This document shows, piece after piece, positions 25,231 to 35,500 of a stretch of DNA of 64,000 nt; the stretch's first letter is position 1; every line of letters begins with the position of its first letter. Below the pieces are notes generated by a model, which was not told the DNA's origin, ran no database searches, and worked only from the letters and a program-made list of their open reading frames with translations. The stretch is from the NCBI RefSeq assembly GCF_051027545.1, contig NZ_CP194902.1, positions 3,410,001 through 3,474,000 of the forward strand, in the 5' to 3' direction. This DNA is from Methylocaldum sp002005105 (GTDB taxonomy: Bacteria > Pseudomonadota > Gammaproteobacteria > Methylococcales > Methylococcaceae). The translations under genes and the position numbers were made by a program.

Positions 25231-25265
25231 TGTTTGCGATTGTAAGGCCTCGCGCAACGGCCTTA
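25231..25265. repeat. Solitary TTTGCGATTG hairpin unit
   Basis: The linker word TTTGCGATTG (25232-25241) is followed by a 7-bp stem TAAGGCC with GGCCTTA around a nine-base loop (TCGCGCAAC). It has the layout of the units in the large repeats A1 and A2 but yet another stem. It lies at the point where the outer-membrane channel gene breaks off. Confidence 0.6.
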
Positions 25266-25444
25266 TTCAACCGGCTTCTTTTCTAGACTGATCTTTGATA
25301 CCGTCATGCGTGGAGAACGAAGCGGATAGCTGAAACGGTGACCGTTCCGACGTTCTCGCATCACTTCACCAAGTTCGCGTGATTCACGGGGGGACATCAG
25401 TTCGAGGACATGCAGGCCTACATCATTCAGGCAGCATCGCGACC

Positions 25445-27880
25445 ATGCAAACATTGATCACCGGCGGTATTCCCAAGATGGACCGCAGCCCGCCGGAGGA
25501 CAGGGTGCTCAATATCGCCAAGGGGATTTCCAGTGCGACCGGTGAAAGCTTTTTCCGCTCATTAGTCGAACACCTTGCCGCTTCCCTTGACGCCCACCGC
25601 GTCTTCATCGGCGAACTGGTGGAAGCCGGCTCGGAACGGGTGCGCACCATCGCCGTGTGGGCGGACGGGAAAATCGTAGACAACTTTGAATACGATCTGG
25701 CGCATACCCCTTGCAGGCACGTGATCGGCAAGAGCCTGTGCTCCTATGCGAGCGGTGTGCAGCAATCGTTCCCCCAGGATCGGTTTCTCGCCGAGATGAA
25801 GGTTGAAGGGTATGTGGGAACGCCGCTTCTTGATTCGGGCGGCCGTGCCCTGGGCCTGATCGTGGTGTTGTTCGACCACCCCATCGAAAGCCCGAAGCTG
25901 GCCGAATCGATCCTGCAGATTTTTGCCGTGCGCGCCGGGGCCGAGTTGGAGCGCCGCCGGGCCGAAATGGCGCTGCGGCACAGTGAAGAACGCTGGCGCC
26001 AGGTGTTTGAGAATTCCGCGATCGGTATCGCATTATCCAACGTGGATGGCCGGTTTCTGGCCGCCAATGCCGCCTTTCAGCGAATGCTGGGTTACACCGG
26101 AGAGGAACTGCTTGCACTCTCCTGGCCCGATATCACCCACGAGGAAGACCGCGGCAATAACTTGGCCCTTTACCAGGAGTTTCTCAGCGGGACGCTCCAG
26201 CAGTTCAAGATCGAAAAGCGCTATCGGCGCAAGGACGGGAGGGTGCTCTGGGTCAGCAACACCATTTCCCGGGTTTTGGACGGAGGCTACTGCCCCGGCT
26301 TTGTCATGGCATTGGTCGAGGATGTCACCGAGCGCAAGCGGCTGCAGCAACAATTGCAGGAGGAACACGAGCGACTCCGCCTTTTGCTGAATCTCACCAA
26401 CGAGGTGCTTTCGCACCTGGATCTGAGACAACTCTGCCAGGCCGTTTCGTCGAGCGTCCGGCGCGTCATGCAGTGCGATTTCGTGGGTCTTACTCTGCCC
26501 GATCTCGAGGCGGGCGGGATGCGCCTTTACACGCTCGACTTCCCGGACGGCAAAGGAACCGTCCGGGCAGGCGCGCTTTTTCCTATGGAAGGGACGCCGT
26601 CTGGTCTGACGTTCCGGACAGGTCGCCTCCAGGTCTTCGACGCCCAGCGCATGGCCCAGTTCGATAGGGGAATCAATCCTGGCCTGGCGGAGGGTCTGAA
26701 ATCCGGTTGTTTCTTTCCGCTGATCCATTGCGACCGCTTGCTCGGCACCTTGAATCTATTGCGGCTGGCGGACAGCGTCTTCAGCGATGGGGAGATCGAT
26801 TTCCTGGAGAAAATCGCCGGGCAGGTGGCGATCGCCGTGGACAATGCCCTGAATTACCGTGAAGTGAGTGAGGCGAAGGAACGGCTGGCAGAGGAGAAGC
26901 GCTGTCTTGAAGACGAAATCCGGATCGAGCACGACTTTGGCGAAATCATCGGCGAAAGTCCTGCGCTGGCGTGCGCTCTCAAACAGGTCGAAATCGTGGC
27001 GACGACCGATGCGACCGTTCTGATCTCCGGTGAGACCGGTACCGGCAAGGAACTCATCGCCCGGGCCATTCACGACCTGAGCGCGCGCTCCGCTCATCCC
27101 TTCGTCAAGGTGAACTGCGCGGCCATTCCCAGGGATCTGCTTGAGAGCGAGCTGTTCGGCCATGAGAAGGGCGCCTTCACCGGGGCGATCGCGCGGCGAA
27201 TCGGTCGGTTTGAACTCGCACACGAGGGCACTCTGTTTCTCGATGAAATCGGTGAGATTCCGTTGGATCTGCAGCCCAAGCTGCTGCGGGTGCTGCAGGA
27301 GCAGGAGTTCGAGCGGCTCGGCAGTGCCCGTACCGTTAAAACCAATGTCCGGTTGGTGGCGGCGACCAACCGAAACCTGGCCCGGATGGTCAAGGAGCAG
27401 ACGTTTCGTGACGATCTGTATTACCGTCTGAACGTCTTTCCCATCACGGTTCCGCCTCTACGCGAGCGTCCCCAGGACATTGCGCCCCTGGTGCGACATT
27501 TCGTGGAAAAGTTCGCGCGGCGCATCAACCGCCCGATCACCCACATTCCCAACGAGGTGACCGAAGCGCTCAAGCGTTATCAATGGCCGGGCAACGTGCG
27601 CGAGCTTCAGAACGTCATCGAGCGCGCGGTGATTCTGTCGCCCAATGGCGTGCTGCGCGTGCCCCTGCCCGATTCGGTATCCGTTCACAAGGAATCTTAC
27701 ACAATGCGGGGCGCATCGAGAACACTCGAAGACGTCGAACGCGAACACATCCTCCAAGTCTTGCGGGAAACCGACTGGGTGATCGGCGGGCCGAAAGGGG
27801 CCGCGGAACGACTGGGCCTCAAGCGGAGCACCCTGCGCTCCCGCATGGAAAAACTCGGCATATCCCGCGACATGTCGTGA
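25445..27880 (+). CDS. Sigma-54-dependent activator with GAF, PAS and GAF sensor domains
   Basis: Transcription activator of about 811 residues. Order: GAF (about 20-180), PAS (about 190-320, EERWRQVFENSAIGIALSNV), short coiled coil, second GAF (about 335-500), AAA+ domain with Walker A SGETGTGKELIAR, the sigma-54 contact loop GAFTGA, Walker B GTLFLDEIGEIP, then a Fis-type helix-turn-helix (AAERLGLKRSTLRSRMEKLG). FhlA-like layout. Start uncertain: ATG 25445, ATG 25478 or GTG 25379; none has a strong ribosome site. GAF and PAS domains suggest sensing a small molecule or redox signal. Possible targets are unknown. Confidence 0.9.
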   Translation: MQTLITGGIPKMDRSPPEDRVLNIAKGISSATGESFFRSLVEHLAASLDAHRVFIGELVEAGSERVRTIAVWADGKIVDNFEYDLAHTPCRHVIGKSLCSYASGVQQSFPQDRFLAEMKVEGYVGTPLLDSGGRALGLIVVLFDHPIESPKLAESILQIFAVRAGAELERRRAEMALRHSEERWRQVFENSAIGIALSNVDGRFLAANAAFQRMLGYTGEELLALSWPDITHEEDRGNNLALYQEFLSGTLQQFKIEKRYRRKDGRVLWVSNTISRVLDGGYCPGFVMALVEDVTERKRLQQQLQEEHERLRLLLNLTNEVLSHLDLRQLCQAVSSSVRRVMQCDFVGLTLPDLEAGGMRLYTLDFPDGKGTVRAGALFPMEGTPSGLTFRTGRLQVFDAQRMAQFDRGINPGLAEGLKSGCFFPLIHCDRLLGTLNLLRLADSVFSDGEIDFLEKIAGQVAIAVDNALNYREVSEAKERLAEEKRCLEDEIRIEHDFGEIIGESPALACALKQVEIVATTDATVLISGETGTGKELIARAIHDLSARSAHPFVKVNCAAIPRDLLESELFGHEKGAFTGAIARRIGRFELAHEGTLFLDEIGEIPLDLQPKLLRVLQEQEFERLGSARTVKTNVRLVAATNRNLARMVKEQTFRDDLYYRLNVFPITVPPLRERPQDIAPLVRHFVEKFARRINRPITHIPNEVTEALKRYQWPGNVRELQNVIERAVILSPNGVLRVPLPDSVSVHKESYTMRGASRTLEDVEREHILQVLRETDWVIGGPKGAAERLGLKRSTLRSRMEKLGISRDMS

Positions 27881-27915
27881 CGAACATTATCGCTTTCAGT
27901 AAGGCATTAATTTCT

Positions 27916-28098
27916 GTAGGGTGGGTTAGGCCGCGAGGCCGTAACCCACCGAACGGCCTCGGACCTGTCCTGAGCCAAGTCGAAGGGTCGGTGGGTTACG
28001 CGGGGCCTGTCCTGAGCTTGTCGAAGGGCCTGTCACGAGCGGAGCCGAGGGGCTATAACCCACCATCGATGGGTTTCGGTTCGCTCTACCCATCCTAC
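27916..28098. repeat. BIME-like pair of REP elements (GTAG at left, CTAC at right)
   Basis: A 183-bp element. Left: GTAG followed by GGTGGGTTA, inner GGCC-GCGA-GGCC, then TAACCCACC (27942-27950). Middle: repeated CCTGTCCTGAGC and TCGAAGGG words. Right: ATGGGT and ACCCAT around 13 bases, then CCTAC. The opposite ends suggest two REPs facing each other. The reading frames across it look accidental. From 28099 to 28438 I see no gene. Confidence 0.7.
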
Positions 28099-28438
28099 GA
28101 TGAATGTTCACTCGAATGCCGAATGGAATAAGACTCGAAAACGTGTCACAGGCCATATCCCGCTTCTTCATGGTATCCAGGTCGCGGCTGCCGATAGCCG
28201 CAGCGGTGAGTTGCATGGATTCTTGTCTTGCCCGGTTGAAATCGCTAACTATGGGGGCGGGTGACCAAGAGACCGAAGCCACGGTCGGCCTGTAGGAGAC
28301 GGCCGTATTGCAGTACATGTTCTTAAGCTTTTTGTATTGCCAATGCGCGGTCGAATGTTCCTTGCCTCTTTATGGCTAAACTCCAATATTCCCGATTTTG
28401 GTCCTTATTTCCGGCAGCTTTCTCTCATCATAAAGAAA

Positions 28439-28744
28439 ATGACCAATCCGTTACCATCGCCCGATTCAGAGGCCGATCAGAGTTTGCCTCGAACCCTTCG
28501 AGAAGCCGTGGACCGGTTGACCCTCCAGCTGAGTCAGGCCGAAAAAGACAAAATTGCCGCGGCATCCAGTGCGGACGCCATCATCGTCCACTTCAGCCTA
28601 GGGGCTTATATCCGGAAGGTCTTTGGTCTTTGGCGCGGAAACAAGGCGCAGATGGCATCCTGTGGCGCTCTCAATCCCGAGGAGGCTTCGGTCGTGATTA
28701 TCCGTGAGCTGTGGGCAAGGTTGCGGCGCCAGTCCGGTCTGTGA
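28439..28744 (+). CDS. DUF6794-like protein
   Basis: A 101-residue cytoplasmic protein. The pattern LREAVDRLTLQLSQAEKDKI, then IIVHFSLGAYIRKVFGLWRGN, SCG and VVIIRELWARLR matches the DUF6794 family of small helical proteins of unknown function. ATG 28439 starts the conserved part; the frame is open upstream but lacks family resemblance. Neighbours give no clear functional link. Confidence 0.75.
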   Translation: MTNPLPSPDSEADQSLPRTLREAVDRLTLQLSQAEKDKIAAASSADAIIVHFSLGAYIRKVFGLWRGNKAQMASCGALNPEEASVVIIRELWARLRRQSGL

Positions 28745-28851
28745 TGTGAGCGCAGCTTGCTACCCTTCTGTAAGGAGGAGATTAATCTCATGAAGCGCGG
28801 TCTTCCTCCAAATTGTCCTTTTGCTCAACCATTTAATCTGTGAGGCTGTCG

Positions 28852-29295
28852 ATGCAAGCCACTGCCACCGATATTGCTCATGTCATAGAACTTGCGGTGG
28901 CGCCCGTATTTCTTCTTACCGGCATCGGTGCTCTACTGTCGGTGCTTAGCTCTCGCGTTGGCCGCATCGTTGATCGGTCCCGCCAGATCGAGGACAAACA
29001 CGCCGGCACGGACGAACACCTCCATCCGGACATTCAGTGCGAGATCAGTATGCTATCGCGCCGCGCCCGCATAGCGTACTGGGCGATTAGCCTCTGTACG
29101 GCCTGTGCCTTGCTCATCTGTACACTCATTGTCGTTCTGTTCGTCGGGGCCTTCTTAAGCCTGGATGTTTCGAACGCTATCGCGATTCTCTTTATCGCCG
29201 CGATGGCCGCCCTGATCATCGGCCTTTATTGCTTCCTGCACGAAATTTATCTGGCGACCGCCAGCTTGCGGTTCCGATGGCGCTACCGAAAATGA
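28852..29295 (+). CDS. DUF2721 family membrane protein
   Basis: A 147-residue membrane protein. DIAHVIELAVAPVFLLTGIGALLSVL forms the first segment, followed by a cytoplasmic stretch LSSRVGRIVDRSRQIED and two further helices (about residues 75-100 and 103-126), as in DUF2721. Function unknown. ATG 28852 is preferred to GTG 28840 because GTGAGG lies at the proper distance before it. Confidence 0.85.
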   Translation: MQATATDIAHVIELAVAPVFLLTGIGALLSVLSSRVGRIVDRSRQIEDKHAGTDEHLHPDIQCEISMLSRRARIAYWAISLCTACALLICTLIVVLFVGAFLSLDVSNAIAILFIAAMAALIIGLYCFLHEIYLATASLRFRWRYRK

Positions 29296-29375
29296 GCACC
29301 GTTATCAGCTGCTGCCAACACCATCGTTTGGCATCAATCTTTCTTCGTCGTGTTGTCGAGGAAAACAGAGCGGCG

Positions 29376-29591
29376 CTATAGGGCATCTTGCAAAACAGGC
29401 GAAGCATATTCGGCTAATAAGGCCAGAATGTCTGTATCGCAGGCCCCGCAACCTGAACATGCACCGGTCGCTCTCGATATGCTGTCCAGGTCGTTGACTC
29501 CCTTATCGACAAGTCGCTTGATCTGTCCTGTCGTCGTCCCGCTACAGCGGCAAATCACGTTCTTTTTCTGGTCGGGATGGTTGATGTTCAT
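29376..29591 (-). CDS. bfd: Bacterioferritin-associated ferredoxin (BFD-like [2Fe-2S])
   Basis: A 71-residue BFD-like ferredoxin. Cysteines C14 and C16 (ICRC) and C45, C48 and C51 (ACSGCGAC) supply the 2Fe-2S ligands; C51 is an extra cysteine beyond the usual four. In relatives Bfd reduces ferric iron in bacterioferritin to release it, and BFD domains also occur in other redox proteins. No bacterioferritin gene is adjacent, although two ferritin-like genes lie at 61.4-63.4 kb. Confidence 0.87.
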   Translation of the reverse strand: MNINHPDQKKNVICRCSGTTTGQIKRLVDKGVNDLDSISRATGACSGCGACDTDILALLAEYASPVLQDAL

Positions 29592-29928
29592 TTCAATGGC
29601 GAAAGTCTAGAGCTCTAGGGTAAGGCACAACGGATACCGTCGTGACTGCTTCGCGCCGTCGTGGGTCGGGCGGGTAGGGAGCCGTGGTCGAGGAGCTCTT
29701 TGATCCGGTCGACAGGGTGGCCGCTCTGAACCGGAAAACTCGGTTCCATCGGCGCCGGTTGCAGAAACGCCCCGTGCGCATCCGTCGGTATTTTAAACTT
29801 CGGAAGATTACTTATCCGGCCGCGGCCGGATGATTCTGATTTAACTCAATGCCAATCCTGTGTCGGGTGTTATCACCGTTTTCATTGCGCAGTAGGCACT
29901 ATCGGTCGAGCATGGATTTCCGTCTGAG
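29592..29928. other. Non-coding stretch upstream of bfd
   Basis: No convincing gene. A 62-codon minus-strand frame (29593-29781) is arginine-rich and looks accidental. The bfd promoter should lie here, but I see no strong sigma-70 match. The second copy of the five-hairpin repeat follows. Confidence 0.4.
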
Positions 29929-30080
29929 CTATTAATCAGGCCCGTAAATACCCTCCTGGTATTTCGGGCCGCCGCCCAGGCCCGGTACACGCCCGGCCTG
30001 GGCTCACGCGGCTTGTCGCCGCGCCGGGGCATCCCTGCCCCGGATTAACCCGGCCTATATTTATAGGCCGGGTTAATAAC
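29929..30080. repeat. Five-hairpin repeat, copy B2
   Basis: A direct copy of 13706-13856 at 16.2 kb distance and about 98% identical. In hairpin four the stem reads CCGGGGCA, loop TCCC, TGCCCCGG, a perfect 8-bp stem, where copy B1 has a T-G wobble at the same pair. Hairpin five again has 15-bp arms around TT. It lies just beyond the 3' end of the sensor kinase operon. Confidence 0.85.
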
Positions 30081-30250
30081 CAAATATTTGCTAGCCGCTT
30101 CACGGATAGGTAAGGGCGATGATCTTTATAACGAAACCATCTCGAAGACAGGGGTGGATCAGTGCTTATAATGACACGGTGTCTTGCGTCCGATGCAATT
30201 CCCGGTGAACTTCGGCACCGCCGGAGGTAGCGAGGAAATCGAGGTCCGGT

Positions 30251-31759
30251 TTACCTAAGGTTGGCAGTCAGGAGGAGGGTATTACTCTCTCTTACGTCGG
30301 AATTATCGTCCACCACCCGCATCTCTGCGTTAGGCGATGGCACTGATGTCTTAGAGACGGGAAGGGTGGTCCCTTCGTCAATCGTCGGCAAACGGATGCT
30401 GAACGTGGAGCCGAGTCCAGCGCCAGGACTTGATGCCGTTACTTGTCCGCCGTGTAGTTCCACTAGCCGTTTTACCAGGGTAAGCCCGATGCCTAGTCCG
30501 CCCTGAGACCGATCCAGGGTACGCGTACCCTGCTGGAATAGCCCAAAGATCGTCGGCAATAGTTCCGTCGAGATGCCAGTGCCGTTGTCCCGCACCTGGA
30601 TCTCGACTTCGCCCCCGAGCCGTTGGACATCAACCTCGATCCGGCTGCCTTCCGGAGAGTATTTGCTGGCATTGTCGAGCAGGTTAAGCAACACTTGAGA
30701 CAGGCGCACGGAATCGCCCTCCAACATTATCGGTTGGTTAGGCAGACAAGCATCGAGATGTTGTTGTTTGGCCGAGATGAGGCCTTGTGCCGTCTCCAAG
30801 ACGGATTTAATCACTTCTACAAGGTCAAGCCGCTCTTTCTTCAGCGAAATTTTGCCGCGCGCGATACGGGAGACGTCCAGTAGATCGTCGACCAGGCGAG
30901 CGAGGTGCGTCACCTGTCGCTTAATGATGTCCTTAGCCCAGTGAAACCGCGTGTCTTCCAGCTTCAGCATGTCCAAAATGTGGGTTGCGTTGCTGATGGG
31001 GGCCAGCGGATTTCGGAGTTCATGAGCCAGCATGGCCAGGAATTCGTCCTTATGTTGATCGGCTTTGCGCAGAGCAGCCTCGGCCTGTTTGCGCGAAGAT
31101 ATATCGCGGCTCACGATGGCGATGCCAACCGGTTCGCCCGTGCTGTCTTTGATGAAGAACACGTTGTAGATCATCCAGATGGCGGCGCCGGTCTTGAAAT
31201 GCCGGAACCTGATTTCCACATCGGCGTGGCCCTCGCGCATAACGCGCGGGAAAAATTCTTCAAGGATGAAGCGCTGGTCTTCGGGGAAGAAAAATTCCTG
31301 GATCGGTGTTCGGATGCACTGCTCCAGGCTGTCTATGCCGATCAGGCGCATGCCGGCTTCGTTGATGTAAAACGGCGTGAAATTCATGTCGCATATGCCG
31401 ATGAAATCCATGCTGTTATCGGCCAGCGAAACGAACTTTTGCCGTTCCAGCTCCATGTGCTTGCGCTCGGTAATGTCACGCAGGGCGATGACGTAGCCGG
31501 ATTGCCCGTCCCATTCGATCGGTGTGGAGCGCATTTCCGCCCAGGCGAGTCCGTTCGGACGGATTAAATTAATGTCCTGATGGCTGTTTTTATCAGGATT
31601 GATCGGAATCGCCAGCGATTGACCGACTATCGGGCTTCGCGCCAGCAGGGTTTCGGCAGCTTGGTTGGCATAGAGTACGACACCCTGGCTGTCTACAACC
31701 AAAACGCCGTCGGTGATAGTGTCGAGGATCAGATCAAGCTTGCGAAGCCGGGTGTTCAT
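30251..31759 (-). CDS. PAS-PAS sensor histidine kinase with truncated receiver domain
   Basis: A 502-residue cytoplasmic kinase. Two PAS domains (about 10-110 and 120-240) are followed by HisKA with phospho-histidine in LAMLAHELRNPLAP near 258. The ATPase domain has NLLDNASKYSPEG, VRDNGTGIS and GGLGIGLTLVKRL. The last 25 residues, AEMRVVDDNSDVRESNTLLL, are the beginning of a receiver domain that stops before the phospho-acceptor region. The gene was therefore probably a hybrid kinase and has lost its 3' end. Third gene of the operon after the REC-KaiB gene, with a 15-base gap. Confidence 0.9.
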   Translation of the reverse strand: MNTRLRKLDLILDTITDGVLVVDSQGVVLYANQAAETLLARSPIVGQSLAIPINPDKNSHQDINLIRPNGLAWAEMRSTPIEWDGQSGYVIALRDITERKHMELERQKFVSLADNSMDFIGICDMNFTPFYINEAGMRLIGIDSLEQCIRTPIQEFFFPEDQRFILEEFFPRVMREGHADVEIRFRHFKTGAAIWMIYNVFFIKDSTGEPVGIAIVSRDISSRKQAEAALRKADQHKDEFLAMLAHELRNPLAPISNATHILDMLKLEDTRFHWAKDIIKRQVTHLARLVDDLLDVSRIARGKISLKKERLDLVEVIKSVLETAQGLISAKQQHLDACLPNQPIMLEGDSVRLSQVLLNLLDNASKYSPEGSRIEVDVQRLGGEVEIQVRDNGTGISTELLPTIFGLFQQGTRTLDRSQGGLGIGLTLVKRLVELHGGQVTASSPGAGLGSTFSIRLPTIDEGTTLPVSKTSVPSPNAEMRVVDDNSDVRESNTLLLTANLR

Positions 31760-31774
31760 GGTCGATAAGCGTGC

Positions 31775-32476
31775 TTAAACGATGATGGTTTGTACGCCGA
31801 TTCCTTTCGCTTGAGTGGTAATGGCCGCCATGATCGAAGGAGCCCGCGACAAGTCACCGAGCAGTTTCAATACGGGTTCCGGCATGTCGCGCACCAGCAT
31901 CGGCGTTGCAAACACGTCCTTTTCCAATGCTTTTTCCGGCATGCCCAAGACTTCGACGACGTCCAGAACCCATTGTCCGGGATCGTAAAGATTGGCGAGC
32001 GCAGTGGAAATCTGCTCGACCAGACGGCGGGTTTCACTGTTCAGGGACACCACATACAGGGTTAGAACCAGTTTGTGCTGGTTTGCGCGCCGTTCTTCCT
32101 GAGGATTGCCGATACGGGCAATCTGGGCGAGATTGCGAATTTGTGCGGAAGACAGCGGCTTGCTGGCCAGTTCGAACTGAAAGCCTTCCTCATTGATGCC
32201 TTTCAGTTGCTCCATGTATTCGTTGGCAAAGGCGGTGACGATGTAAACGTTCAGCGTTTCGTCAATGGTTTTCAGACGGCGCAAGGTTTCCACGCCATCG
32301 ATGCCGGGCATGCGCAGATCGAGAAAAATCAGATCGGGGCGTTCCGCGCGGGCCAGCTCGATGCCTTGTAAACCGTTCTCGGCTACGCGAACCGAGAAAC
32401 CGTCATTTTCCAGAATCAGCTTGAAGGCGCTGCGCACTGCCGGGTCGTCATCTATTACCAGGATTTTGCTTGCCAT
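31775..32476 (-). CDS. Response regulator: receiver domain fused to KaiB-like domain
   Basis: A 233-residue fusion. Residues 1-120 are a receiver (ILVIDDDPAVRSAF, phospho-acceptor D53 in IFLDLRMPG, K106 in ASKPL). Residues about 135-215 are a KaiB/SasA-N-like thioredoxin fold: KLVLTLYVVSLNSETRRLVEQ, WVLDVVEVLG, and the signature ATPMLVRDMPEPVLKLLGDLS, which closely follows the cyanobacterial KaiB pattern. There is no DNA-binding domain, so output is probably through protein contact. It lies between the giant kinase-like gene and the PAS histidine kinase on the same strand; no KaiC is in the window. Domain calls are from sequence pattern. Confidence 0.88.
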   Translation of the reverse strand: MASKILVIDDDPAVRSAFKLILENDGFSVRVAENGLQGIELARAERPDLIFLDLRMPGIDGVETLRRLKTIDETLNVYIVTAFANEYMEQLKGINEEGFQFELASKPLSSAQIRNLAQIARIGNPQEERRANQHKLVLTLYVVSLNSETRRLVEQISTALANLYDPGQWVLDVVEVLGMPEKALEKDVFATPMLVRDMPEPVLKLLGDLSRAPSIMAAITTQAKGIGVQTIIV

Positions 32477-32517
32477 AACCTTGTATATCGTTTCTCTTAT
32501 GTATCGAATTCAAATGC

Positions 32518-35500
32518 TCAAACATGGGGAAAGCGTAGCCGCATGCAGCAGCCGTGCCCCTGTAAACTCTCCACCTGTATATGGCCGCCGACATCCTGAA
32601 CCAGACGGCGGATGACCGACAAACCCAGTCCGGTGCCTTTTCCGGGAGGCTTGGTGGTAAAGAACGGATCGAAAATTTTGGTTTGCACCTCTTGCGGGAT
32701 GCCGGGACCGTTGTCGGCCACGCTCAGTTCTAACATGCCGTCCACGGGCCTGAGCATGATTCTGATTTGTGGTTGCTGGCTATCGACTAGTGCGTCGCGG
32801 GCGTTAATGATCAGATTGACCAGGATCTGCTGCAGACTGTCGGAGCTACAGCGAATGGCCGGCAGATCGTCGACGGCATCCACCTCGACCTTGATGCCGT
32901 GCTTGCCCAATTCGCCTTCCAGCAGCAATAGAGTTTGCCTGATCGCCTCCGCTATCTGGCAGGTGCCGCTCGGAGTCGATCGGTTGTGAACGAATACCAG
33001 CATGTTGCTGACGATCTTCTTGATACGGTGAATTTGCTGTAGCGCCTGATCGAGAATTTCCTTCGATTTTTCATCCGTACTTCTGTCTGCGGCGAATTCG
33101 ACGAAATTCATCACGCCCATCAGCGGATTGTTGATCTCATGCGCCACACCGCCGACCAGCGTCCCCAATGCCGAGAGTTTTTCCATCTGCAGCATGTGTT
33201 CCTGGTTTTCCTGTAGTTTCGTGTAGGCCTTCCGAGTTTGTTCCAGGAGGCGGGCGTTTTCCAGGGAAATCGCAGCCTGGGCGGTCAACAGTTCGGTCAT
33301 GTCGGTTTTTTCAGTGGTAAATACACCTGCCGACAATCGATTTTCCAGATAAAGCAAGCCGATGAGTTCGTTTTGCTTGATGATCGGCAGACACAACACC
33401 GAACGCAGTTTTAGCGCCTGCACTTCCGCAGTGTCCTGAAACTCGCCCTCGGCCATCGCATCGTGCAGTAATACTTTTTTACGCGTGCGCAGTACGTAGT
33501 TGACGATAGCATGACTAATGCTGCTGCGGGTCTGTTTAAGACTGAGATACTCGCGATTGACGATGTGTTTTTCGCCGACATGGCTTTCGGCGGCGACCAG
33601 CAGTTCATCCGCTTCCTTGATCAGCAGGTAGCCATGCTGAGCCCCCGAGCTTTCCAGCACGACGCTCATGATTTTTTGCATGAGCCGATTCAGATCGACT
33701 TCCGCAGACAGGGCCAGCGCGGATTTGATCAGATAATTGAAATCGAGATTCGGCAGCGTAGCCGGCTTGTCGAGGGCGACAGTTTTTTCGGCACGAACTG
33801 GGTAGTCCGCTTCAGTATAAGGGAGGCGTTGCTGCAATTGCGCGTTTTTGCGATCGGCGCCGCACGCCCGGTAGATACGTCGCGCCGCGCCGTAATAAAG
33901 TCCGGCATCGCCGAGATTGCCGGCTGCCATGACATCAGCCAATGCTTCGTATAAATGGCCGGTGAGCAGGCCGTAGTTTTGTTCCTGGGCGACCGCGATC
34001 GCATCCAAATACAAGTTGCGGGCCTCGCGCATTTGGTTTCGAGCGCGGGCGATCTCGGCATGAACAAAGGCCAAAAAGGGTTTCAGCAGGGGGCCGAGAC
34101 GGGCCCAGGTTTCCAGTTCGGCCAGCAACGGCGCAATTTCCGCTTCAAGCGCCGGCCAGTCGGCACCCTCCGGCCAGCGCAGGCGATTGACGATACGGAA
34201 GACATACCAGAGCCGTTTCAGCACGTTATCGGTCAAACCGTGCAGATAGCGTTCCACCGTGTGCAAGGACACCGCTGCCGCGGCGTAATCGCCTAAATAA
34301 TGGTGGGCAAAACCCAGCAGCGCAAAATAACTGCCGGAAGCGGCGACATAATTGTCGGCTTCCCAGCGCGCCAGGGTTTCGGTCATGTCCACCGGCTGGT
34401 AATCGGGTTTCATCGGCGCCACCCAGCCGGCCAGCACGGCTTCGGCGAGGCCGACCGAGAACGACAGTTGGTTCTTGCGGGAAAAATGCAGGCATTCCTC
34501 GGCGGCTTCTTCGACCAGGCGCAGATCTTTGCCCTGCACCTGCAAATTCCACATCAAGGGGCCGTAGGACAGGCCGGCGTTATACAGGTCGCCGCAATTC
34601 TTGCCGCACTGTATGGCTTTGTGGCAGTAATCGACGATCTCGGCCGGATGGCTGCGCGAATGCATGTTGCACCAGACGATGCCGTTCATGCCGCGGGTGG
34701 CGCCAAAGGTATTGGGGTGTCTTTCACACAGGTCGTGGGCCAGATCCTGATAACGGAACGCGAGTTCGAACTTGCCCTGTTCGCCGAGATTGAGGCCCAT
34801 GATCGAAAACGAGTAAATCACCGATTCGTCCATGCCGCCCTGCAGGCAATGCAGGGTCGATTGCGCGGCGGACAGATACAGCTGCGGCACCAGGCCGGAC
34901 ATATAAAGATCCGGAATGAGCTCGCTGTAAAACGCCAGCTCGATCTTGCTCTTGCGGTCCTGGGTAAAAGGCATGTGCAGGATCGTCGTCCAGACGTCGC
35001 CTTGCCGTTCGATTTCCGCCATTAAGGCCCGCATTCGCTGGTGAGCGATCTCGGCTTGTTCGGGGATTGATTTATCGAAGTAGGCCAGGCCTCGGTTGGC
35101 AGTCGCGATCGCCTCGTTGAAGTTGCCGAACGAGGACAGCGACGTGGTCTGTTCCGCCAGGGCTTCGGCTTTGTCCAAGTCGCTGGCGGCGTATTCGATC
35201 AAATGATTGAGCAGCGCTTCCGATCGTTCATAACGGCCGCACATCAACTCGGTCTTGGCCAGACGCTGGTATATGCGAAAGGTCAGATCGTAGGCCTGTT
35301 GCCAGCAATCGTCGGGCAGGTAGTCGTGGGCTTTCTGGAAAAAGTCGTTGGCGGCATCGCCGGCCAGCGCATCCAGCGCCTTGTTGCCGGCATGGAAGTT
35401 GATATCGACCAGTCGATACGCCAGCTCAGGTTCCATCTCCGCCGGGCGGCCCAGGTTGAGGTGGGCGGCGATGGTAAACAAGTTATCGAGGAGTTCGAGA

